This document shows positions 43,263 through 51,498 of a stretch of DNA of 64,000 nucleotides, in pieces. The notes under the pieces are model-generated. The model had not been told where the DNA came from. It did not search any database and was given only the letters and a program-made list of their open reading frames with translations. Numbering within the stretch: position 1 is the first letter of the stretch; each line of letters opens with the position of its first letter. The translations under genes and the position numbers were made by a program. This DNA is from UBA964 sp037444685 (GTDB lineage Bacteria; Pseudomonadota; Gammaproteobacteria; Steroidobacterales; Steroidobacteraceae): positions 186,001-250,000 of the forward strand of contig JBBILX010000004.1 in NCBI GenBank assembly GCA_037444685.1, in the 5' to 3' direction.

Positions 43263-43652
43263 TCAGCGCGAGCCGAGCTCCAGCACGCACTCGATCTCGA
43301 CGCGCGCGCCCCGCGGCAGTTGCGCCACGCCGATGGCGGCGCGGGCCGGATAGGGACGTGCCAGATACTGCGCCATGATCTCGTTGACCTTGGCGAAGTG
43401 CCCGAGATCGGTCAGGAACACCGTGAACTTGACCGCGTCGTCGAGCGTGCCGCCCGCCGCGCGAGCCACGGCGCCGAGATTGTCGAAGACGCGGCGGATC
43501 TCGGCCTCGATGTCGCCGCTGACGAGCTGCTGCGTCACCGGGTCCAGCGGAATCTGTCCCGAGAGCCAGACCGTGCTGCCGACGCGCACGGCCTGCGAGT
43601 AGGTACCGATCGCGGCAGGCGCGTCGGCGGTCTCGATGATCTGTCTGGCCAT
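43263..43652 (-). CDS. ridA: 2-iminobutanoate/2-iminopropanoate deaminase RidA
   Basis: This 129-residue YjgF/RidA enzyme hydrolyses reactive enamine/imine intermediates from PLP enzymes. The sequence has TADAPAAIGTYSQAVRVG, VWLSGQIPLDP, the DNLGAVARAAGGTLDD block, and GARVEIECVLELG with the conserved Arg (about 106) and Glu (about 121). Length is standard. The ATG at 43652 has AGGAAT-like purines upstream. It is located between spoT and recG, the common gammaproteobacterial order. Confidence 0.95.
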   Translation of the reverse strand: MARQIIETADAPAAIGTYSQAVRVGSTVWLSGQIPLDPVTQQLVSGDIEAEIRRVFDNLGAVARAAGGTLDDAVKFTVFLTDLGHFAKVNEIMAQYLARPYPARAAIGVAQLPRGARVEIECVLELGSR

Positions 43653-43701
43653 GTCCGAGGAATCTCCGATCCGGGGTTTGCGGCGCCGCGCCGGACGCGG
43701 C

Positions 43702-45888
43702 TCAGTCCCGCGCGCGTTGCGCGATCGTGCGTGTGACGCCGCTGACGTCCGGCATGCGGCGGATCGTCCGGACGATTTTCGCAAGATGGCGCCGGTCGCG
43801 CACCTTGAGCTCGAACACCAGGACCGACGTTTCGGCGTCGCGCTCCTCGAGCGTCACGTGCTCGATGTTGGTGTCCGTGGCGGCGATCGCCGCCGCGACC
43901 GCGGCGAGCACGCCGGTGCGGTTGGCCACGCTGACACGCAGTTCGGAACTGAACAGGCGGTTCGGTGTCGGCTGCCAGGTCACGGACAGCCAACGCTCCG
44001 GGTGGCGCCGATAGTCCTCGACGTTGGCGCAGATCTCGCGGTGCACGACGACACCACGGCCGGCCGAGAGGAATGCCATGATCGGATCGTCGGGAATCGG
44101 GAAACAGCAACGCGCATAGCTGACCAGCAGACCCTCGGTCCCGGCGACGGCGAGCGGCGTCGGCGCGGCCGCCGGGTCGGCGGCCTCGGGGCCGGCCGGC
44201 AGCAGCCGCCGCGCGACCAGGGGCGCGAGCCGCTCGCCGAGCCCGATCTTCTCGAACAGTTCGTCGCGCTCGTGCATGCCGAGCTCACCGAGCGCGCTCG
44301 CCATGACGTGCTCGTCGACCTTGTCGAGGCTGCTGCCCGACTCAGCGAGCGCCTGTCCCAGCAGGCGCTGACCGAGATCGATCGCCTCGGAGCGACGCAG
44401 GCTCTTGAGGTACTGGCGGATCGCGCTGCGCGCCTTCGCCGTGACCACGAAGTTGACCCAGGCCGGGTTCGGCATCGCGCCCTTGGCGGTGACGATCTCG
44501 ACGGTCTGACCGTTGCGCAGCACCGTGCGCAGCGGCGTCAGCCGCCGGTCGACCTTGGCGGCGACACAGCGGTTGCCGACGTCGGTGTGGACGGCGTAGG
44601 CGAAGTCGACGACGGTCGCGCCGCGCGGCAGGCGCAGGATCGTGCCCTTCGGCGTGAACACGTAGACCTTGTCCGGGAACAGGTCGACCTTGACGCTCTC
44701 GAGGAACTCCTCGGAGCTGCCCGCCTCCTGCATCGTGATGAGATGGGTCAGCCACTCGCGCGCGCGCGTCTGCTCGCTCGTGCTCGTGTCTTCGCCGGTC
44801 TTGTACTTCCAGTGCGCGGCGATGCCCGACTCGGCGACGCGGTGCATGTCCTCGGTGCGGATCTGCACCTCGATCGGCACGCCGTTGGGACCGAACAGCG
44901 TCGTGTGCAGCGACTGGTAGCCGTTGACGCGCGGGATCGCGATGTAGTCCTTGAACCTGCCTGGCATCGGTTTGTACACGCCGTGCACCGCACCGAGCGC
45001 GCGGTAGCAGGTGTCGACCTTGTCGACGATCACCCGAAGGCCGTAGACGTCGACGATCCCGTTGAGCGAGGCGCGCTTGCGCAGCATCTTCTTGTAGATG
45101 CTGTACAGATGCTTCTCGCGCGCCTCGACGCGCCCGCGGATCTCCGCCTTGGCGAGCGCGATGCGAATCTGCTCGGCGATCTTGCCAAGGAACTCCTTCT
45201 GGTTGCCACGCGCGCGCTTCAGCGCCCGCTCCAGCACCCGGTAGCGCTGCGGATAGGCCGCGCGGAAGCCGAGGTCCTCGAGTTCGAGCTTGAGGTTGTA
45301 GAGGCCGAGCCGCTCGGCGATCGGCGCGTAGATCTCGAGCGTCTCGCGGGCGATCGCGCGCCGCCGCGCCGGCTGCATCGCGTCGATCGTCCGCATGTTG
45401 TGCAAGCGGTCCGCGAGCTTGACGAGGATCACGCGCAGGTCGCGGACCATCGCGAGCAGCATCTTGCGGAAGGACTCCGCCTGCGCCTCCTCGCGGCTCT
45501 TGAACCTGATCTGATCGAGCTTGGTGACGCCGTCGACGATCTCGGCGACGGTCTCGCCAAAACGCGCGGCGATCTGCGCCTTGTCGATCGCCGTGTCTTC
45601 CATGACGTCGTGCAGGATGGCGGCGACGATCGTGTCGGCGTCGACGCGCAGCGTCGCGAGGATCTCGGCGGCGGCGACCGGATGCGCGATGTAGGGCTCG
45701 CCCGACTTGCGGCGCTGGCCGCGGTGGGCGTCGGCGCCGAACTCTGCGGCGAGGCGCACTCGTTCGACCTGATCGGGCGGCAGGTAGGACTCGACCTCGC
45801 TGAGCAGGTCGCGCAGACCCGGCGTCCGATACGGTGCTGGCAGCAGACCCCGGAGCGTCGACGCGTAGTCCATGGGCTTCATGGCCAT
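43702..45888 (-). CDS. spoT: Bifunctional (p)ppGpp synthetase/hydrolase SpoT
   Basis: This 728-residue stringent-response enzyme makes and degrades (p)ppGpp. The N-terminal HD hydrolase domain is intact (GEPYIAHPVAAAEILA, ILHDVMEDT). The synthetase domain follows with GRVEAREKHLYSIYKKM, DVYGLRVIVDKVDTCY and YIAIPRVNGYQSLHTT. TGS (VYVFTPKGTILRLPRGATVVDFA) and ACT (LRVSVANRTGVLAAVAAAIA) domains end the protein. The retained HD residues distinguish it from RelA. It is downstream of rpoZ by 33 nt. An alternative ATG lies two codons downstream of the chosen one. Confidence 0.97.
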   Translation of the reverse strand: MAMKPMDYASTLRGLLPAPYRTPGLRDLLSEVESYLPPDQVERVRLAAEFGADAHRGQRRKSGEPYIAHPVAAAEILATLRVDADTIVAAILHDVMEDTAIDKAQIAARFGETVAEIVDGVTKLDQIRFKSREEAQAESFRKMLLAMVRDLRVILVKLADRLHNMRTIDAMQPARRRAIARETLEIYAPIAERLGLYNLKLELEDLGFRAAYPQRYRVLERALKRARGNQKEFLGKIAEQIRIALAKAEIRGRVEAREKHLYSIYKKMLRKRASLNGIVDVYGLRVIVDKVDTCYRALGAVHGVYKPMPGRFKDYIAIPRVNGYQSLHTTLFGPNGVPIEVQIRTEDMHRVAESGIAAHWKYKTGEDTSTSEQTRAREWLTHLITMQEAGSSEEFLESVKVDLFPDKVYVFTPKGTILRLPRGATVVDFAYAVHTDVGNRCVAAKVDRRLTPLRTVLRNGQTVEIVTAKGAMPNPAWVNFVVTAKARSAIRQYLKSLRRSEAIDLGQRLLGQALAESGSSLDKVDEHVMASALGELGMHERDELFEKIGLGERLAPLVARRLLPAGPEAADPAAAPTPLAVAGTEGLLVSYARCCFPIPDDPIMAFLSAGRGVVVHREICANVEDYRRHPERWLSVTWQPTPNRLFSSELRVSVANRTGVLAAVAAAIAATDTNIEHVTLEERDAETSVLVFELKVRDRRHLAKIVRTIRRMPDVSGVTRTIAQRARD

Positions 45889-45921
45889 GGTCCGGGGCGC
45901 TGCGGGTTCAGCGGAGCGCGG

Positions 45922-46230
45922 TCAGTCTCCGAGTCCGAACTGCGGCGCGCGGAAGCCGGGCTCCGGCTCCAGCATGTCGAAGTTGAGATCGGTGATGTTC
46001 TCGGGCGGGGGCGGCGGCGCCGGCTCCGGCTCGGGCTCGGAGAGCATCTCGGCGGTAATGGTGCCGGCGGCGATCTCGCGCAGGGCGACGACGGTGGGCT
46101 TGTCGTTTTCCCAGGGGACCGTCGCTTCGGCGCCGTTCGCGAGACGACGGGCGCGCTGGGACGCCAGCAGCACGAGCTGGAAGATGTTGTCGACGTTGTG
46201 GAGGCAGTCCTCGACCGTGATGCGAGCCAT
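45922..46230 (-). CDS. rpoZ: RNA polymerase omega subunit
   Basis: This 102-residue omega subunit promotes assembly of RNA polymerase. It begins MARITVEDCLHNVDNIFQLV, followed by ASQRARRLANG and KPTVVALREIAAGTIT, the family pattern. The C-terminus is longer than the 91 residues of E. coli and is rich in Glu and Pro (EPEPEPAPPPPPEN), which is common in related Gammaproteobacteria. It lies between gmk and spoT; omega and ppGpp metabolism are physically linked in RNAP binding. Confidence 0.97.
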   Translation of the reverse strand: MARITVEDCLHNVDNIFQLVLLASQRARRLANGAEATVPWENDKPTVVALREIAAGTITAEMLSEPEPEPAPPPPPENITDLNFDMLEPEPGFRAPQFGLGD

Positions 46231-46299
46231 GAGCGTCCTGCGATAGGTGCCGGAAAGCAGGCCTGTAATGATAGCCGAGCCGGGCGGGCCCGACCAGCA

Positions 46300-46929
46300 T
46301 CAGACCGACGGCGGCGGCCTGCCGAGGAGTTGGGTCAGCAGCGGCGTCAGGCTGGGCCGATCGCTCGCGAGGTCCGCGGCCCGACCCGCCACGATCCGGC
46401 GCAGGTCGGCGAGCGCCGTGGCGAAATCGTCATTGACGATCGTGTAGTCGAACTCCTCGTAGTGAGTCATGTCTTCGATCGCATCGCGCAGGCGGCGCTG
46501 GATCACGTCCTCGCTGTCGGTGCGCCGCGCACGCAGCCGCTGCTCGAGCGCCGCGAGGCTCGGTGGCAGCACGAAGATCGAGATGCATTCGGGGACCTTC
46601 GCCCGCACCTGGCGCGCGCCCTGCCAGTCGATCTCGAGGATCACGTCGTGACCCTGGGCAAAGGCCTTCTCGAGCGCCATCCGGCTGGTCCCGTACCAGT
46701 TGTCGAAGACGTTGGCGCTCTCGAGGAAACCGCCGGACTCGCGGATCGCGTGGAACTGCGCCGGCGTGACGAAGTAGTAGTCCCGCTCGTGCTGCTCGGT
46801 GGGCCGCTGGCGACGCGTGGTATGCGAGACACAGACGCGCAGTCGAGGCTCGGCATCGAGCAGCGCCTTGACGAGGCTGGTCTTGCCGGCACCCGAAGGG
46901 GCGGCGATGACGAACAGGCGGCGGGTCAT
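46300..46929 (-). CDS. gmk: Guanylate kinase
   Basis: This 209-residue enzyme phosphorylates GMP to GDP. The P-loop is LFVIAAPSGAGKTSLVKALL (residues about 5-24), the GMP-binding stretch has SHTTRRQRPTEQHERDYYFV, and ILEIDWQGARQVRAKVP and SIFVLPPSLAALEQRL follow. The DAIEDMTHYEEFDYTIVNDDF lid ending is present. It starts the gmk-rpoZ-spoT-ridA-recG run. A TATAAC hexamer lies upstream on its strand (46979-46974) but no good -35 was found at 17 nt. Confidence 0.97.
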   Translation of the reverse strand: MTRRLFVIAAPSGAGKTSLVKALLDAEPRLRVCVSHTTRRQRPTEQHERDYYFVTPAQFHAIRESGGFLESANVFDNWYGTSRMALEKAFAQGHDVILEIDWQGARQVRAKVPECISIFVLPPSLAALEQRLRARRTDSEDVIQRRLRDAIEDMTHYEEFDYTIVNDDFATALADLRRIVAGRAADLASDRPSLTPLLTQLLGRPPPSV

Positions 46930-47184
46930 CGAGTCGAGCGGGCGGCCCTCTGGCCGTGGGCGAAGGGCGCGATGTTATACGGCGGCCGCGCCGGACGCAG
47001 CCTTCGGGCCGTCGTTGTCCACGGCGCCCGCGCCCCCACGCGGCGCACGACCGAGTTGGGACTACGGCACAATGACCGAGGGCCTGGCTGCACCGCGCCG
47101 ACGCCGCTCGGGTAGACCAACGGCGGCAAAATCCGCAGCGATCGTGACGCGAAAAGCATCTTTCTTCTTTGAGAAGGTGGGAAT

Positions 47185-49617
47185 ATGCGCACTTCCTGGT
47201 TGATCTTGGCTCTGCTGCCGACCGCGCTGCCGCAGCGGGTGCTGGCGGCCGACGGCTGTGCGGGCTTGCTCCAGCGGGATTTCTCGTTGCTGCCCGATGC
47301 CCCGACCCAGCTGACGCGGGCCGGGGTCGTCGACGCCGCGGGCGCGGTGCCGGCCTACTGCCGGGTCGAGGGATATGTCCGCCCGCGAGTGCGCTTCGAA
47401 CTGCGCCTGCCGCACGAGTCGTGGAACGGCAAGCTGCTCATGGAAGGTTGCGGCGGGTTCTGCGGCTCGCTCGACTTCGCGTCGCGCTGCGATGCCCGGC
47501 TCGCCCGCGGCTACGCCTGCCTCGTCACCGACATGGGCCACGCCTCGACGCCTTTCGATGCCAAGTGGGCCTGGAACGATCGCGAGGCCGAGATTGACTT
47601 CGGTTATCGCGCGACGCACGTCGCGGCCGTCGCCGGCAAGGCGATCGCGACCGCGTTCTACGCTCGGCCGCCCGAGCGCAATTATTTCCATGGTTGTTCG
47701 ACCGGCGGCCGGCAGGGGCTCGTCAGCGCGCAGCGCTTCCCAGCGGATTTCGACGGCATCGTCGCCGGGGCGCCGGTGCTGCGCATGCCAGCGAGCGGCA
47801 TGGTGCTCGCCTGGGCCATGCGCTCGCTGCACGACGCCGCGGGCCGACGCGTCGTCACGCCGCGCGAGATCGAGATGCTGCATCGCGCAGTGCTCGAGCG
47901 CTGCGACGCGCGCGACGGCCTCGCCGACGGTATGGTCGGCGACCCGCTCTCCTGCGACCTCGATCCGGGCAGTGTCGCCGGCCTCACCGACCTGCAGGCC
48001 ACGGCGCTGCGCAAGGTCTACGACGGGCCGCGCGACTCGCGAGGCCGCCGTCTGTTCCCGGGCGGCTTGCCGCGCGGCTCCGAGCTCGGCTGGATCGGCA
48101 CGCTCGTGAGTCGCGACGAGGCGCGGCCGCCGTTCTACGGCTTCATCGCCGACCTGTTCCGCTACCTGTCCTTCGCCGAGGATCCCGGCCCCGCCTTCCG
48201 GCTCGAGGATTTCGACTTCGATCGCGATCCGCCGCGGCTCGGTGCGATGGCCCAGCTCTTCACCGGTGCAAACCCGGATCTGACCGATTTCCGCGCACGC
48301 GGCGGGAAGCTGCTGCTCTACCATGGCCTGGCCGATTCGGTCGTCGTGCCGCAGCCATCGATCGACTACTACGAACTCGCGACTCGTGCGATGGGTGGGC
48401 CGGCGACGACGCGCGACTTCTTTCGGCTGTTTCTCGTGCCTGGCAAGGATCACTGCACGGGCGGCGTCGGCGCGCACGAGATCGACTACCTCGGGGCGCT
48501 CGAGCGCTGGGTCGAGCATGGCGAGGCGCCGGACATGCTGATCGGCACACGGCCGGCGAGTGCGAAGCAGCCGCCGCTGCGCCGTCCCGTCTTCGCGTAT
48601 CCCGCGCAGACCGCCTATCGCGGCCGCGGCGATCCGGACGATCCGGCGAGCTTCATGCCGTTGCCGCCGCCGATCGTCACGGGCGGGCTCCGGGCGATCA
48701 CGCTGACGACTGCCGACGCGGCGGCGATGCGGCGCTTTCTCGTCGACGGCTTCGGCCTGCGCGAGCTGCCGGCGAGCGCCACCCACGATGCGACCGCGAT
48801 GGATCGCGGCGATCTGTGGTTCGAGCGCGGTGAAGATCCAGCCGCCCCGCGCGTACGTGTGTGGATCGTCGATGCGGATGCGCCGCGGCTGCGCGAGACG
48901 CCTTCGGCGACCCGTGACGGCGGCGCCTCGCTGTCATTCGCTCTGCAGCGTTCGCGTGCGAACGGTCCGCGCGGCGTGCTTGCGCGGCTCGAGGCGGCCG
49001 GTTACCGCTCGATCGGCCATTTCACCGTGCCGCTCGCGAGGCCGGGTGGCGGGCAGTACACGGTCGAGGAGTACTACTTCGTCGGGCCGGACAATCTGCT
49101 CGTCCCGGTCGTCGTGCGGCCCGACGACATGCCTCCGATCGCGCGCATCGATCCTGCGACCGGACTCGGCGGGCCGGCCTACGGTGGCATGACCGTCCCC
49201 GATGCCGATGCCGAGATCGCGTTCCACCGCAGCGTGCTCGGCCTCGAGCTGCGCCGTGACATCGAACTGACCGAGCCGCCACTGCTGCGCGCCGCCGGAC
49301 TGCCGGCGGACGCGCGCGTGCGCTTCGTGCAGATGTTCGCGCCGGGCACGACGACCGCGAACCTGACTTTGGTCGATCTCGGCGCCAAGGGCGAGCGCAA
49401 TCCCGCGCCGCTCGCCGCGCCGAGTCGTGGTGCCGTGCTCTGGAGCTTTGCGGTCGGCGACATTGAGGAGGCGCGGCGGCGCGTGCGCGCCTCGCAGGGA
49501 CGCGTGGTGGCGGGACCCGATGCGCGCGTCAACGCCGTCTGGGGCGAGCACCGCTCCCTGATCGTCGAATCGCCCGGCGGGTTGCGCTTCGAGCTGGTTC
49601 AGTCCACGGCTCCCTGA
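47185..49617 (+). CDS. Secreted tannase/feruloyl-esterase-family hydrolase fused to two VOC domains
   Basis: This 810-residue protein has a signal peptide (residues 1-21) and is probably exported. Residues about 25-460 are a tannase/FaeB-type esterase with the CS-D-HC catalytic set intact: Cys171-Ser172 in HGCSTGGRQG, Asp384 in YHGLADSVVVP, and His423-Cys424 in PGKDHCTGG, where the two Cys are expected to form the family's disulfide. Residues about 500-640 and 650-810 are two VOC modules (GLRAITLTTADAAAMRRFL; then IDPATGLGGPAYGGMTV). The second matches the VOC protein at 59008-60087. Such a fusion is unusual. It lies alone between gmk and yicC on the opposite strand and is probably involved in esterified aromatic compounds, by inference from the esterase family. 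Confidence 0.83.
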   Translation: MRTSWLILALLPTALPQRVLAADGCAGLLQRDFSLLPDAPTQLTRAGVVDAAGAVPAYCRVEGYVRPRVRFELRLPHESWNGKLLMEGCGGFCGSLDFASRCDARLARGYACLVTDMGHASTPFDAKWAWNDREAEIDFGYRATHVAAVAGKAIATAFYARPPERNYFHGCSTGGRQGLVSAQRFPADFDGIVAGAPVLRMPASGMVLAWAMRSLHDAAGRRVVTPREIEMLHRAVLERCDARDGLADGMVGDPLSCDLDPGSVAGLTDLQATALRKVYDGPRDSRGRRLFPGGLPRGSELGWIGTLVSRDEARPPFYGFIADLFRYLSFAEDPGPAFRLEDFDFDRDPPRLGAMAQLFTGANPDLTDFRARGGKLLLYHGLADSVVVPQPSIDYYELATRAMGGPATTRDFFRLFLVPGKDHCTGGVGAHEIDYLGALERWVEHGEAPDMLIGTRPASAKQPPLRRPVFAYPAQTAYRGRGDPDDPASFMPLPPPIVTGGLRAITLTTADAAAMRRFLVDGFGLRELPASATHDATAMDRGDLWFERGEDPAAPRVRVWIVDADAPRLRETPSATRDGGASLSFALQRSRANGPRGVLARLEAAGYRSIGHFTVPLARPGGGQYTVEEYYFVGPDNLLVPVVVRPDDMPPIARIDPATGLGGPAYGGMTVPDADAEIAFHRSVLGLELRRDIELTEPPLLRAAGLPADARVRFVQMFAPGTTTANLTLVDLGAKGERNPAPLAAPSRGAVLWSFAVGDIEEARRRVRASQGRVVAGPDARVNAVWGEHRSLIVESPGGLRFELVQSTAP

Positions 49618-49702
49618 CCGACCGCCAGCCGGATGCGCCGGTGGCGGGCCGGACGCGCCGCACGCATGATCGGCCCCAGCCGAGCTTCGCGGAGAGTGAC
49701 CG

Positions 49703-50371
49703 ATGGCGACGATCTCGATGCGCAGAGGCGCGACCTCGCAGCCTGCCGACCGCTTCCATTTCCGCATGGCGATCGTGTTCGTGCTGATCGCGTTCGGCGG
49801 TTTCATTCCGACCTACTGGGCGCCGCTGACCTCGGGCCAGCTGCATGCGCCGCCCGCCATGCACCTGCACGGCGCACTGCTGTTCGCGTGGACGCTGTTC
49901 TATCTCGTGCAGACCGGCTGGGTCGCGGCGGATCGCACGGCTTCGCACCGCGCCTGGGGCATGGCCGGCATCTCGCTGTTCACGCTGCTCGTCTGCTCGA
50001 TCGTGCTGCTGAAGATGACGATGATGCGCATCGAGGAGGCGCAGGGCTTCGGCGAGGCGAGCAAGCGCTTCGCAGCGGTGGCACTGTGCGCGCTGCCCGT
50101 CATGATCGGCCTGTTCGCGCTCGCGATCGCCAACTTGCAACGGCCGCAGATCCACAAGCGCCTCATGTTCTCGCTGATGGTCGGGTTGATGGTGCCGGCG
50201 ATCGCGCGAGTGTTCCTCGTGCTGCTCGCGCCGCCCGGTGCCCTGGCGGGCGGCCCGCCGCCGCCCTTCGTGGCCGTGCCCCCGACGATCGTCGCGGTGC
50301 TGCTGCTGCTCGGCGTCGCCATGGTCCGCGACTGGCGTCGCGAGCGCCGCGTCGATGCGGTCTACGCCTAG
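49703..50371 (+). CDS. Conserved multi-pass membrane protein, interrupted by in-frame TAG
   Basis: This 222-residue product has about six helices. It starts with FRMAIVFVLIAFGGFIPTYW and has the His-containing segment MHLHGALLFAWTLFYLVQTGW, then ASHRAWGMAGISLF. A large hydrophobic segment follows (RLMFSLMVGLMVPAIARVFLVLL). The His residues in the second and later helices resemble those of small heme- or quinone-linked membrane proteins, but I cannot name a function. The frame ends with TAG at 50369-50371, yet it continues in the same frame for 33 codons with a plausible final helix (see the following feature). The gene is probably truncated at its C-terminus, or the stop is a sequence error. 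Confidence 0.7.
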   Translation: MATISMRRGATSQPADRFHFRMAIVFVLIAFGGFIPTYWAPLTSGQLHAPPAMHLHGALLFAWTLFYLVQTGWVAADRTASHRAWGMAGISLFTLLVCSIVLLKMTMMRIEEAQGFGEASKRFAAVALCALPVMIGLFALAIANLQRPQIHKRLMFSLMVGLMVPAIARVFLVLLAPPGALAGGPPPPFVAVPPTIVAVLLLLGVAMVRDWRRERRVDAVYA

Positions 50372-50473
50372 TCGGGCGCGGCGATCCTCGGATCGGCCAT
50401 CGCGACGCAGGCGATCGCGCGCACGGACACCTGGCTCGCGATCGCAACCTACGTGCAGAATCTCGGCGGCTAG
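50372..50473 (+). pseudogene. Detached C-terminal tail of the upstream membrane protein
   Basis: Directly after the TAG, in the same frame, 33 codons encode AAILGSAIATQAIARTDTW followed by LAIATYVQNLGG and a second TAG. The segment has the character of a final membrane helix and tail of the same protein, with codon usage like its neighbours. It has no start codon or ribosome-binding site of its own. It is therefore read as the end of the upstream gene, separated by a single nonsense codon. Confidence 0.55.
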
Positions 50474-50541
50474 CAGGGTCGTATCGAACGACTGTGCCCG
50501 CGGAGTGGCACCTTGCGCGACTGGGCGGCTGCAGCCGCATC

Positions 50542-51408
50542 TCACTCCACGTTCTGCACCTGCTCGCGCATCTGCTCGATCAGGACCTTCATGTCGACGG
50601 CGAGCCGCGTGGTGTCGAGTTCCTGCGACTTGGAGCCGAGCGTGTTGGCCTCGCGATGCAGCTCCTGCATCAGGAAATCGAGGCGGCGACCGGCGGGTTC
50701 GCCGGCAGTCATCACGCGGCGCGCCTCGGCCACGTGTCCGGCCAGGCGGTCGAGTTCCTCGCTGACGTCGAGCCGCTGCAGGATCAGCGCGACCTCCTGC
50801 TCGAAGCGTTCGGCGTCGACCTGGACGCGCAGGTCGGCGAGCTTCTCGGTGAGTCGGGCACGCGCGCGCTGCTGCAGCTCCGGGGCGCGGCGCTGCAGCT
50901 GCGCGACGATGTCCGCAAGCGCGGCACAGCGCTGCTCGATGAGCTCTCCGAGCCGCTCGCCCTCACGGGCGCGCGCGGCGGCGAGATCGGCGAGCGTGGC
51001 GTCGAACAGGCGCCGCGCGGCGTTGAACAGGCTGTCGCTGTCGACCTGTTCGTCGCGGACGACGCCCGGCCAGGCGAGTACCTCCATGACGTCGATCGTG
51101 TGTTGTCCGGGAAGCTGGCGCGAGATCTCGCGCACGCGCTCGAGCACACGCGCGAGCGCCGCCTCGTCGATCAGCATCTGGTGCGCGCCCGCAGCGGCGG
51201 GGCGCAGTTGCAGCGTGCAGTCGACCTTGCCGCGGCGCAGTTCGCTGCCGAGCCGCTGCCGAAGCTCGGGCTCGAGTGCACGCAGTTCATCGGGCAGTCG
51301 GAAGCTGGACTCGAGGTAGCGGTGATTGACGCTGCGCAGCTCGCAGCTGAGCTGGCCGAACGGCCCGGATTCCTCGCGCCGAGCAAATCCGGTCATGCTG
51401 CTGATCAC
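50542..51408 (-). CDS. YicC family endoribonuclease
   Basis: This 288-residue protein starts MISSMTGFARREESGPFGQL, the hallmark of the YicC N-terminal domain. It continues with SVNHRYLESSFRLPDELRALE and ends with the DUF1732 domain (GRRLDFLMQELHREANTLGSKS, quoted in its core LDFLMQELHREANT). YicC proteins cleave RNA, including small RNAs in E. coli. In many Gammaproteobacteria yicC neighbours gmk; here it is separated from gmk by the tannase-VOC gene and a membrane gene. It is divergent from the PP2C gene, 90 bp apart. Confidence 0.94.
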   Translation of the reverse strand: MISSMTGFARREESGPFGQLSCELRSVNHRYLESSFRLPDELRALEPELRQRLGSELRRGKVDCTLQLRPAAAGAHQMLIDEAALARVLERVREISRQLPGQHTIDVMEVLAWPGVVRDEQVDSDSLFNAARRLFDATLADLAAARAREGERLGELIEQRCAALADIVAQLQRRAPELQQRARARLTEKLADLRVQVDAERFEQEVALILQRLDVSEELDRLAGHVAEARRVMTAGEPAGRRLDFLMQELHREANTLGSKSQELDTTRLAVDMKVLIEQMREQVQNVE

Positions 51409-51498
51409 GTGCGACGCCCCCCGCCCGGACCGGCCGACTGACGCGAGGGCGCTCCGGGTGCTATAAAGCCCGGCAGTTTAACGAATCGGAATCCGATC

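Noticed and set aside
40393..43353. Very long open frame (986 codons) on the plus strand opposite ubiA-ubiC-recG
   Set aside because: It is antisense to three well-supported genes; the product is a low-complexity Arg/Ala/His/Glu-rich sequence typical of GC-rich shadow frames.
43636..47115. Open frame of 1159 codons on the plus strand opposite ridA, spoT, rpoZ and gmk
   Set aside because: It is a shadow of firmly identified genes and shows no domain pattern; long antisense frames are expected at this GC content.
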